Shown here: positions 7,321 through 12,510 of the stretch, piece after piece
Layout of the letters: every line of letters starts with the position of its first letter
Position numbering within the stretch: the first letter of the stretch is position 1
Assembly (NCBI GenBank): GCA_016930895.1
Contig: JAFGFV010000381.1
Span: 1-18,065, forward strand
From: Spirochaetales bacterium
Lineage (GTDB): Bacteria > Spirochaetota > Spirochaetia > SZUA-6 > DRHE01
Reading direction: 5' to 3'
Length of the DNA: 18,065 bases
Translations under genes and position numbers: made by a program
Notes under the pieces: model-generated
The model's input: the letters and a program-made list of their open reading frames with translations, nothing else
Told to the model about the DNA's origin: nothing
The model's database searches: none

Positions 7321-8226
7321 TCAACCTTCGTCCATCGGGAGCAGCCGGATGCGGCCGCTCACGGTCTTCAGGAGCACGGGCACGCTGCCCTCCCCGATGG
7401 TCCCTTCGAGGCGGTTTCTGCGCTGCTCGATGATGCGGAGCGGAAAGCCGCAGCTCACCGAGCCGCTCACCGACTGGAGGGTCACCGCGGCGTCGAGTCC
7501 GTCGAAGGCCTCCAGCTCCACCGCCCCCGAGATGCTCTCCACGTTCACCTCGCCGCCGGCTTCGAGGGAGAGGATCTCTCCCCGGATGCCGCCGGAGGTC
7601 GTCCGGACCTGAAGGCGGCTGCCCGCGGAGGAGAACCGGATCTCTCCGCTCACGGACTTGGCCTGCAGGTCGCCAGACATTTCCGTCTCGATCGACCCGG
7701 ACACGGATTCCAGCTCCTGGTCGACTCGCGCGGACATGTTCTCCAGGACGATCCCTCCGGACACGTTCACCACCTCGATCTGCCGGACAGACGGAGGCAC
7801 CCGCACCGTAAAGTCCACCGGGCCGAACCGAGCGCTCGGCGGCCGTCCGTACACGGGCTGCACGACCAGGGTCCCTCCCCGGGGCTCCAGCCGGACCTCG
7901 AACTGCTCGAGCGCGTCGTGGGAGCGGGCCCGTTTGACGTAGCTCACCTCCAGGCCGCTTGCCCGCCAGCCTTCGATGCGCACCGGCCCGGACACGTTCC
8001 GTACCTCCAGACGCTCGAAGGCCTGCTCGAAGCTCTCCGTGCCCTCCTCCTGCACCCAGCCGCCGAGGGTCCTGCGCGCGGAGGCTTCCTGCGGAGACCG
8101 GTAACTGCCACCCCGGTAGAAGGGCCGAATCGACAAAAGGTAGAACAGGGCGAAGGCTACCATGCCGATCGCCGCTATCCCGAGGATCGGCCCGAGGATG
8201 TCGACCCAGGTCCGCCTACTCCTCAT
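7321..8226 (-). CDS. DUF4097 beta-strand-repeat protein with N-terminal membrane anchor
   Basis: A 301-residue protein with a basic start (MRSRRT), one transmembrane helix at about 10-33 and an extracytoplasmic repeat region. The motif [VIT]SG followed by a short hydrophobic strand recurs at about residues 78, 155, 175, 192, 210, 232, 253 and 289, often 17-22 residues apart. This is the signature of DUF4097/DUF4098 putative adhesins, which fold as a right-handed beta-helix-like stack. Such proteins are often encoded beside ECF sigma factors or anti-sigma factors, as here, and are thought to act at the envelope; biochemical function is unknown. The ATG overlaps the end of the 2TM gene by 11 nt, and GAGG lies 7 nt upstream inside that gene, so the two are translationally coupled. 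It is the last gene of the sigma cassette. Confidence 0.88.
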   Translation of the reverse strand: MRSRRTWVDILGPILGIAAIGMVAFALFYLLSIRPFYRGGSYRSPQEASARRTLGGWVQEEGTESFEQAFERLEVRNVSGPVRIEGWRASGLEVSYVKRARSHDALEQFEVRLEPRGGTLVVQPVYGRPPSARFGPVDFTVRVPPSVRQIEVVNVSGGIVLENMSARVDQELESVSGSIETEMSGDLQAKSVSGEIRFSSAGSRLQVRTTSGGIRGEILSLEAGGEVNVESISGAVELEAFDGLDAAVTLQSVSGSVSCGFPLRIIEQRRNRLEGTIGEGSVPVLLKTVSGRIRLLPMDEG

Positions 8227-8515
8227 CCTTCATCCTCTCCAGCTCCCGCTGGATCATCCGCTTCTCCAGGGCGCCGCCCTGGTAGACATAAGCGCTCAGG
8301 AAGTGGGCCACCACCCCGATGCCCCAGCCCAGGGCGGGCCACAGCCACCACTGGTATCCCCGCCAGGTGGTGTTGTTGATGATGGCCAGGACGGCCATGA
8401 CCGCTGCGTAGATGAAGAAGTGCCGCAGGAAGTCCAGCTTCCGGGCTGCAATCCGTTTGGCCTTCTCCACCTTGTCCATGCCTTCGACCTTCTCCTTCTC
8501 GCCCTTCTCCGCCAT
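8216..8515 (-). CDS. 2TM domain-containing small membrane protein
   Basis: A 99-residue protein with a charged N-terminal segment (1-28, many Lys and Glu), two transmembrane helices at about 30-48 and 54-76, and a charged C-terminal tail (82-99). KLDFLRHFFIYAAVM, NNTTWRGYQWWLWPALGWGIG and HFLSAY are the hallmark words of the 2TM family (PF13239), often fused to or encoded beside regulators. Both tails are predicted to be cytoplasmic. AAGGAGG lies about 8 nt before the ATG. Its stop overlaps the DUF4097 start by 11 nt. A separate weak promoter may lie in the 148-nt gap upstream, so it could be expressed partly independently of the sigma gene. Function is unknown beyond membrane localisation. 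Confidence 0.88.
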   Translation of the reverse strand: MAEKGEKEKVEGMDKVEKAKRIAARKLDFLRHFFIYAAVMAVLAIINNTTWRGYQWWLWPALGWGIGVVAHFLSAYVYQGGALEKRMIQRELERMKDEE

Positions 8516-8579
8516 GCCTTGTTCCTCCTTCGGCGCTGTCGGCGCCGGCCTCTCTGCCGCCTCTCAGGCTGCCAACCCT

Positions 8580-8610
8580 AGCATAATGAATTCCGCCTCG
8601 AGCCGTCCAA
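8580..8610 (-). promoter_or_regulatory. Possible internal promoter before the 2TM gene
   Basis: On the minus strand, TTGGAC (8605-8610), a 19-nt spacer and TATGCT (8580-8585). It lies in an unusually long gap for this cassette. The spacer is longer than ideal. A second -10-like TAGAAT at 8622-8627 has no matching -35 box. Confidence 0.3.
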
Positions 8611-8644
8611 CGCGATCGGTGATTCTATGGATGCTCCTTCAACA

Positions 8645-8660
8645 CCGGCTGGGCAGCCGG
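8645..8660 (-). terminator. Perfect 7-bp hairpin after the small membrane protein gene
   Basis: CCGGCTG (8645-8651) and CAGCCGG (8654-8660) are exact inverse complements separated by two bases, starting 4 nt beyond the stop codon on the minus strand. No T-run follows, so it may be a leaky terminator or an mRNA-stabilising hairpin dividing the cassette. Confidence 0.4.
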
Positions 8661-8663
8661 ATG

Positions 8664-9005
8664 TCACCCGTTGGGGGTGGACTGCGCCTCTCCGGCGTCC
8701 TCGCCCCGGGAGAAACGCTCCTTGAATCGTTGGCGAAGCCTTTCCTTCCACTCCGGGTCGCCGGCGCGGTCGCGGCGCTCGGAGTGCCGGTCCCACCGGC
8801 CCGCCTTGAACAGGATGTGCGCCATGAGCACGATTCCCCAGGCTTCCCAGTAGGAGATGGCCCGGAGGCCGAAGATCCCGGGCATGAGCCAGTTCCACAG
8901 GGCCATGACGATGAGCCCGAAGACAAAGGCCAGCAGGGCGGCCAGGGCCACGCCGCCGACGGCGAGCAAGACCCAGGTGAGTGGTTTGCGCACGTTGTGT
9001 GTCAT
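8664..9005 (-). CDS. Small membrane protein following the ECF sigma factor
   Basis: A 113-residue protein with a short N-terminal tail, a long hydrophobic helix or hairpin at about 9-37, the motif WNWLMPGIFGL (37-47), a second membrane segment at about 49-67 (ISYWEAWGIVLMAHILF) and a strongly charged tail (70-113) rich in Arg, Glu and Asp. The WNWLMP...IFGL...ISYW pattern is familiar from small membrane proteins encoded next to ECF sigma factors and 2TM proteins, but I know no assigned function. AAGGAGGT lies 7 nt before the ATG. It is the first gene after the sigma factor (45 nt), where an anti-sigma factor would normally be; its cytoplasmic charged tail could in principle contact the sigma factor. 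No zinc-binding anti-sigma motif (HxxxCxxC) is present. Confidence 0.75.
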   Translation of the reverse strand: MTHNVRKPLTWVLLAVGGVALAALLAFVFGLIVMALWNWLMPGIFGLRAISYWEAWGIVLMAHILFKAGRWDRHSERRDRAGDPEWKERLRQRFKERFSRGEDAGEAQSTPNG

Positions 9006-9050
9006 GATCGGTACCTCCTTGCGAGAAAGCCGCGCGCCCGAAAGCGGGCG

Positions 9051-9599
9051 CTACGCGAGCTCATCCAGCACCTCTTTGATTTCCTGGAGCCGCCGGCGCA
9101 GGGCCTTGACCGCATAGCGCTTGCGGGCGATCAGGGTGTTGATCGACGTCCCGGTCGCCTCGGCCAGCTCACTGAAGGTCCTGCCTTCCACGGCCTGCTG
9201 AAGGAAGACCTGCCGCTGCTCCGGGGGCAGCAGCTCCAGGGCGTCGGCCAGGGCCGCGAGCACCTCCTCGCGGACCAGCTCCCGGTCCAGGTCGATGCCG
9301 CTGTCCTGCAGGAGCTCTTCGAGGGAGCCGCCTTCCGCATCCTCGGCGTGGATCGACACCGAGGGCCTTCGCCGGCGGTACAGGTCCACGATGCGGTTCC
9401 GCGCCACCGTGTACAGCCAGGCCATCAGGTTGTCGATGGGCTCGGTGACGCTGAGGCGCTGCAGGGCCCGGGTGAACACGTCCTGCAGGATGTCCTCCGC
9501 ATCCTCGTCCCGGGGGACCCGGGAGCGGATGTAGGCGAGGAGCCTTCCGTGCTGCTGCTCGTATGTGCGCGCGAGGCGCTGGACCAAGACAGCCTCCAT
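9051..9599 (-). CDS. ECF-type sigma-70 family RNA polymerase sigma factor
   Basis: A 182-residue protein with the two-domain ECF layout. Region 2 (about 12-77) contains DAEDILQDVF (33-42) and WLYTVARNRIVDLYRR (61-76), which bind core polymerase and the -10 element. A short acidic linker (84-108) precedes region 4 (about 118-171), with LPPEQRQVFLQQAVEGRTFSELAEATG and the recognition helix TSINTLIARKRYAVKALRR. It redirects polymerase to a dedicated promoter set. The ATG at 9599 has no visible Shine-Dalgarno sequence, unlike the genes that follow. The gene lies 65 nt downstream of the outer-membrane barrel gene and upstream of three membrane or envelope genes on the same strand, so the regulon probably concerns the cell envelope. 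No canonical anti-sigma gene is visible. Confidence 0.95.
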   Translation of the reverse strand: MEAVLVQRLARTYEQQHGRLLAYIRSRVPRDEDAEDILQDVFTRALQRLSVTEPIDNLMAWLYTVARNRIVDLYRRRRPSVSIHAEDAEGGSLEELLQDSGIDLDRELVREEVLAALADALELLPPEQRQVFLQQAVEGRTFSELAEATGTSINTLIARKRYAVKALRRRLQEIKEVLDELA

Positions 9600-9664
9600 A
9601 GCTACGGAACAAGACGCAGGGAGTCAGCTCGTTAGTGCAGGGTTCCGCAGGTTTTTCGGGCCCG

Positions 9665-10345
9665 TTAGAACAGGAAGCCGACGCTCAGGATCACGCCGTG
9701 GAACACCGTGTCGTCCCGGAACGGGTACCCGTAGTTGTCGAAGGAGGTGAGGTTGTAGTTGTAACGGGCCTCCAGCACGACCTCGTCGGTGCTGTGGTAC
9801 TCGATTCCGCCGACGACCCCGTAGGCGAGGGTCCCATAGCCGGAATCGTCGGTCAGGGGCTCCGAATCCCGGTAATCCGGGGCGATCACGATGAGCTTGG
9901 GCGGCAGGAAGCGGTACATGACCAGCGGCCCGGCGAACACCGCCAGCTTCTTGGAGAAGCGCAGCTTGAGCAACACGGGCAACTCCGCCAGGCGGTAGAT
10001 GGTCCCGATTTTGGCCCAGTCCGACGACCAGTCGTCGTTCTGCAGCTTGACCCCGCCGTGGTAGGTGGTGTCCAGGAGCTCCGGCTGCAGGGCCAGGAAG
10101 CGGCCGAGAGACAGCTCGAGGGCCAGCCCGGCGGTGAAGCCCCACCCCCAGTAGTCCCGGTGGCTCACGGACAGGCCCGGCATGTCGGCCTCCAGCGCGG
10201 CCTCGAGCGCGTCCTTGTAGAGCTCCCAATCCGAGCCGGCGAGCATGGAAACCGTCGCCCCGAAGCGCATTCCCCACTTGAACTCCATTCCCTCCGCCTG
10301 CTGCCAGCAGCACAGCAGGAGCATGAAGACCAGTAGTCGCTTCAT
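9665..10345 (-). CDS. PorT-like outer-membrane beta-barrel protein
   Basis: A 226-residue protein with a signal peptide (about 1-19, MKRLLVFMLLLCC then a cleavage region near AEG) and a chain of alternating amphipathic strands ending in SVGFLF, the terminal aromatic residue typical of outer-membrane barrels. Blocks such as FGATVSM, GWGFTAGLALELSL, ELPVLLKLRF, AVFAGPLVMYRF, YGVVGGIEY and VVLEARYNYNLT match the outer-membrane beta-barrel family that includes PorT (PF13568). About eight strands are likely. The role could be structural or sensory; no enzymatic motif is seen. The ATG follows a TATACT box by 8 nt with no Shine-Dalgarno sequence, suggesting a leaderless mRNA. It is the promoter-proximal gene before the ECF sigma factor, possibly a target or input of that regulator. 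Confidence 0.86.
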   Translation of the reverse strand: MKRLLVFMLLLCCWQQAEGMEFKWGMRFGATVSMLAGSDWELYKDALEAALEADMPGLSVSHRDYWGWGFTAGLALELSLGRFLALQPELLDTTYHGGVKLQNDDWSSDWAKIGTIYRLAELPVLLKLRFSKKLAVFAGPLVMYRFLPPKLIVIAPDYRDSEPLTDDSGYGTLAYGVVGGIEYHSTDEVVLEARYNYNLTSFDNYGYPFRDDTVFHGVILSVGFLF

Positions 10346-10353
10346 AATGTCAG

Positions 10354-10382
10354 AGTATAGATCCGCGCCCGGGGGAGCGCAA
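10354..10382 (-). promoter_or_regulatory. Predicted promoter of the barrel gene / sigma cassette
   Basis: On the minus strand, TTGCGC (10377-10382), a 17-nt spacer and TATACT (10354-10359, five of six bases). The start codon begins 8 nt after the -10 box, so the transcript would be essentially leaderless. Two copies of a 9-bp repeat lie just upstream. Confidence 0.5.
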
Positions 10383-10407
10383 GCTCAGGCGATCCTCGGC
10401 TCAGGCG
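10383..10407. repeat. GCTCAGGCG direct repeat beside the barrel promoter
   Basis: GCTCAGGCG occurs at 10383-10391 and 10399-10407, a 16-bp period, immediately upstream of the predicted -35 box of the barrel gene. The position is right for an activator or repressor site. Confidence 0.45.
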
Positions 10408-10420
10408 GCCCGGTCGGGCC
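10407..10420. repeat. GGCCCG / CGGGCC inverted repeat in the divergent intergenic region
   Basis: GGCCCG (10407-10412) and CGGGCC (10415-10420) are exact inverse complements separated by GT, between the divergent barrel and lipoprotein promoters. It could be an operator for a dimeric regulator, or a chance GC palindrome. Confidence 0.35.
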
Positions 10421-10446
10421 CCGTGGCGCCTCAAGCCCCCGAAACC

Positions 10447-10474
10447 TTGACAGCTCGGCGTTCCCGGCTACCAT
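10447..10474 (+). promoter_or_regulatory. Predicted promoter of the lipoprotein gene
   Basis: A perfect TTGACA (10447-10452), a 16-nt spacer and TACCAT (10469-10474, four of six bases). Transcription would start near 10481, leaving a leader of about 27 nt that carries a very strong Shine-Dalgarno sequence. Confidence 0.55.
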
Positions 10475-10507
10475 GAACCGAAGAGAAACTCGAGGAGGTG
10501 ATCCCAA

Positions 10508-11089
10508 ATGGCAGGATGCGGGCGGAAGTACAGTGGGCTTCCTGGCGTGATAGCCGTGGTCCTTGCGGCGGTGGTTGTCGTTGCCCTTGCTGCCTCGTGC
10601 AGCTCGATCTTCGATGCCGCGGTGGACAGCATGATCGACCGGGAGACGGACAAGGCGGTTGCCCAGGCGGAGGAGGATGCGGAGGCCGCGGGTGCCGAGA
10701 GCGGCGCTTCGGCCCCGAAAAGCGCCGCCGGCGCCATCGACCCGTCGGTGCACCGGGTCGCGGGGGTGTGGGAGAACCCGGACTACGACGATGAGGGCCG
10801 CTCCGCCAGGGTGGTGTTTTCGTTGAACGCGGATCGCAGCTTCACCTACCTGGCGTTTGACCGCCGGGACGGAAGCGGGGAGGTCTACGAGGGCACCGTG
10901 GTGTACCTTCGCACCTGGATCGACGAGCAGGGGCGCAGCTGCGGCGAGAGCACCGTGACCCTGAACAACGGCATGTCGTGGAACACCTTGGACCGCATCA
11001 GCGTCGACGGCAATACCCTGGAGGTCCAGTCCGGCGTGCGCAAGATCGACCCCAAGGGCTCGCGCTATTCGATCTACTTCAGACCCTGA
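10508..11089 (+). CDS. Predicted lipoprotein of unknown function
   Basis: A 193-residue protein with a lipoprotein signal: basic start, hydrophobic core (about 11-29) and ALAASC, with Cys31 as the likely lipidated residue. The box is slightly off consensus (Ala at -3, Ser at -1). Residue +2 is Ser, favouring outer-membrane sorting in the E. coli scheme. A low-complexity Ala/Glu/Ser linker (about 50-75) tethers a C-terminal domain of about 115 residues that begins VAGVWENPDYDDEG and contains many short beta strands (VVFSLNADRSFTYLAF, GTVVYLRTW), reminiscent of lipocalin-like folds but not assignable. AGGAGGTGATC (10493-10503) before the ATG matches the 16S rRNA 3' end over eleven bases, so high translation is expected. 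Its last 16 nt overlap the 3' end of the convergent symporter gene. Confidence 0.82.
   Translation: MAGCGRKYSGLPGVIAVVLAAVVVVALAASCSSIFDAAVDSMIDRETDKAVAQAEEDAEAAGAESGASAPKSAAGAIDPSVHRVAGVWENPDYDDEGRSARVVFSLNADRSFTYLAFDRRDGSGEVYEGTVVYLRTWIDEQGRSCGESTVTLNNGMSWNTLDRISVDGNTLEVQSGVRKIDPKGSRYSIYFRP
11043..11075. terminator. Inverted repeat at the overlapping convergent gene ends
   Basis: AGATCGA (11043-11049) and TCGATCT (11069-11075) are exact inverse complements separated by 19 nt, with a small CCC/GGG stem inside. They lie at the tail-to-tail junction of the lipoprotein and symporter genes, where a bidirectional terminator would have to fit within coding sequence. No T-runs flank it. Confidence 0.25.
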
Positions 11090-12507
11090 GGGTTCCGGCG
11101 CTCTCGATACCAGAGCTCCCCGGGATGGGCGAAGGCTCTCCGCCCGGCCAGGATGCGGTATCCGACGAGACAGACCAACAGGTAGGCCCCGATCATCGCG
11201 ACCAGGATCCAGTAGTATCGCACGTCGCTGCGGGTGTACGCGTAGACGGGCAGGTTGATGCCCAGGATGTAGGGGATGATCATGAAGAAGGAGATGCCGG
11301 AGCCGTACATGTAGTCCGTGGCCGCCGGCGTCCTGAACTCCGGGTCCAGGACCCGCAGGAGCGCAAGCCCGGTCGGCATGGTTCCCGTCGACGCCCCGTA
11401 GATCACCATGGCCCGCTCGAAGGGATGATCGGTGAACAGGCGGGAGGAGATCCAGAGCACGTACAGCATCGTGAACACCCCGGCCGCGAGCACGGTGAGG
11501 AGCAGGGGGATCCAGAAGCGCGCGATCACGACCAGGGAGATGGCCCCGAGAGCCGCGGCCACCAGCAGGTCCACGGACGCCCCGGCGATGCGCGTCAGGC
11601 TTCCGTTGTCCAGGAGGTGAGCCACCCGGAGGCGTACGGCCACCCAGCGGGCGGCCAGGGCCAGCAGGGCCGCGAAGATGAAGGAGATTCCCCAGAGATT
11701 CACCGCCAGCTCCCTTCCCGCGGCGCCCGCCAAGCCGAGAAGCCAGGTCAGCCCTTTCAGCAGCAGGTAGCTGAGCAGATACACGACCAGCACCGTCGCC
11801 AGATTGACGCTGAGGGAGTCGATGGCCTCGGTCTCGGTGGTCAGGCGAGAGCCAGCGGGTGGACTGGCGCCGGCCGGAAGTACGCCGCTGCGGCCCTGGA
11901 CGGCGCGCACCTCACGCCGGCCCTTGGGGCCGATCCAACCCTTGCGCAGCCCCAGGTTGATCAGGAAGATGCCTCCGAAGCAGGCCCAAAGAAAGCCCGC
12001 TGCGGCGAAGGTCAGGCCGATTGAACCGGCCCCGGCGAAGCCCAGTGCCTCCCACCCCACACCGATGGAGTATGCCTGCCCTGGGCCGGCCTCGAAACCC
12101 AGGGGCACGAACAGTCCGAAGCTGGGGAAGAGCCCCGGAAACCAGGTGGCGATGAACAGCGCGGTCAGACCGAGTCCTATGGCCCCCTGCAGGGTGAAGG
12201 AGGTCGTGATCACGAGCCCCGTGGACACGATGCCTCTGCCGCCGAGTGTCCCGGAGGTGGCCCTCAGGCTCATGGCGATGAAGGACAGGCTGAGGAGATG
12301 GTAGATCATCTCTCCCAGGCCCTGGGGGTCCAGCCCTAGTCCGGGCCCCGCCAGGTTGTAGAAGGCGAGGAGCGCGAAACCGGCGGTCAGGGAGTTGGGG
12401 ATCATGAAGCGTTGGAAGAAACGCACCCGGGACCGGAGCCAGGTCGCTCCCAGGAGCGCCAGGGAAACCGCCCCGAGATGCAGGAAAATGGTCCATTGGA
12501 AATCCAT
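11074..12507 (-). CDS. Sodium:glutamate symporter family protein (GltS/ESS-like)
   Basis: A polytopic inner-membrane protein of 477 residues with two homologous halves joined by a polar cytoplasmic loop (about 188-230). Hallmarks of the ESS family are visible: IPNSLTAGF (36-44), VPLGFEAGPGQAYSIG (134-149) in the first half, and YGASTGTMPTGLALLRVLDP (370-389) in the second, the paired glycine-rich re-entrant segments. E. coli GltS is about 400 residues; this is longer, mostly through the loop and the C-terminal tail. The expected role is Na+-driven uptake of glutamate or a related anion; the true substrate is not determinable. The ATG lies 3 nt after the radical SAM stop, with GGGAG about 9 nt upstream inside that gene, so translation is probably coupled. 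Confidence 0.88.
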   Translation of the reverse strand: MDFQWTIFLHLGAVSLALLGATWLRSRVRFFQRFMIPNSLTAGFALLAFYNLAGPGLGLDPQGLGEMIYHLLSLSFIAMSLRATSGTLGGRGIVSTGLVITTSFTLQGAIGLGLTALFIATWFPGLFPSFGLFVPLGFEAGPGQAYSIGVGWEALGFAGAGSIGLTFAAAGFLWACFGGIFLINLGLRKGWIGPKGRREVRAVQGRSGVLPAGASPPAGSRLTTETEAIDSLSVNLATVLVVYLLSYLLLKGLTWLLGLAGAAGRELAVNLWGISFIFAALLALAARWVAVRLRVAHLLDNGSLTRIAGASVDLLVAAALGAISLVVIARFWIPLLLTVLAAGVFTMLYVLWISSRLFTDHPFERAMVIYGASTGTMPTGLALLRVLDPEFRTPAATDYMYGSGISFFMIIPYILGINLPVYAYTRSDVRYYWILVAMIGAYLLVCLVGYRILAGRRAFAHPGELWYRERRNPQGLK

Positions 12508-12510
12508 GGG

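Noticed and set aside
8412..9635. 407-codon plus-strand frame over the sigma factor and small membrane genes
   Set aside because: It is antisense to a clear ECF sigma factor and two small membrane protein genes, and lacks any recognisable motif.
9606..9647. GGAACC upstream of the sigma gene as an autoregulatory ECF promoter
   Set aside because: GGAACC (minus strand, 9642-9647) resembles an ECF -35 element, but the only CGTC-like -10 partner is about 24 nt away instead of 15-17.
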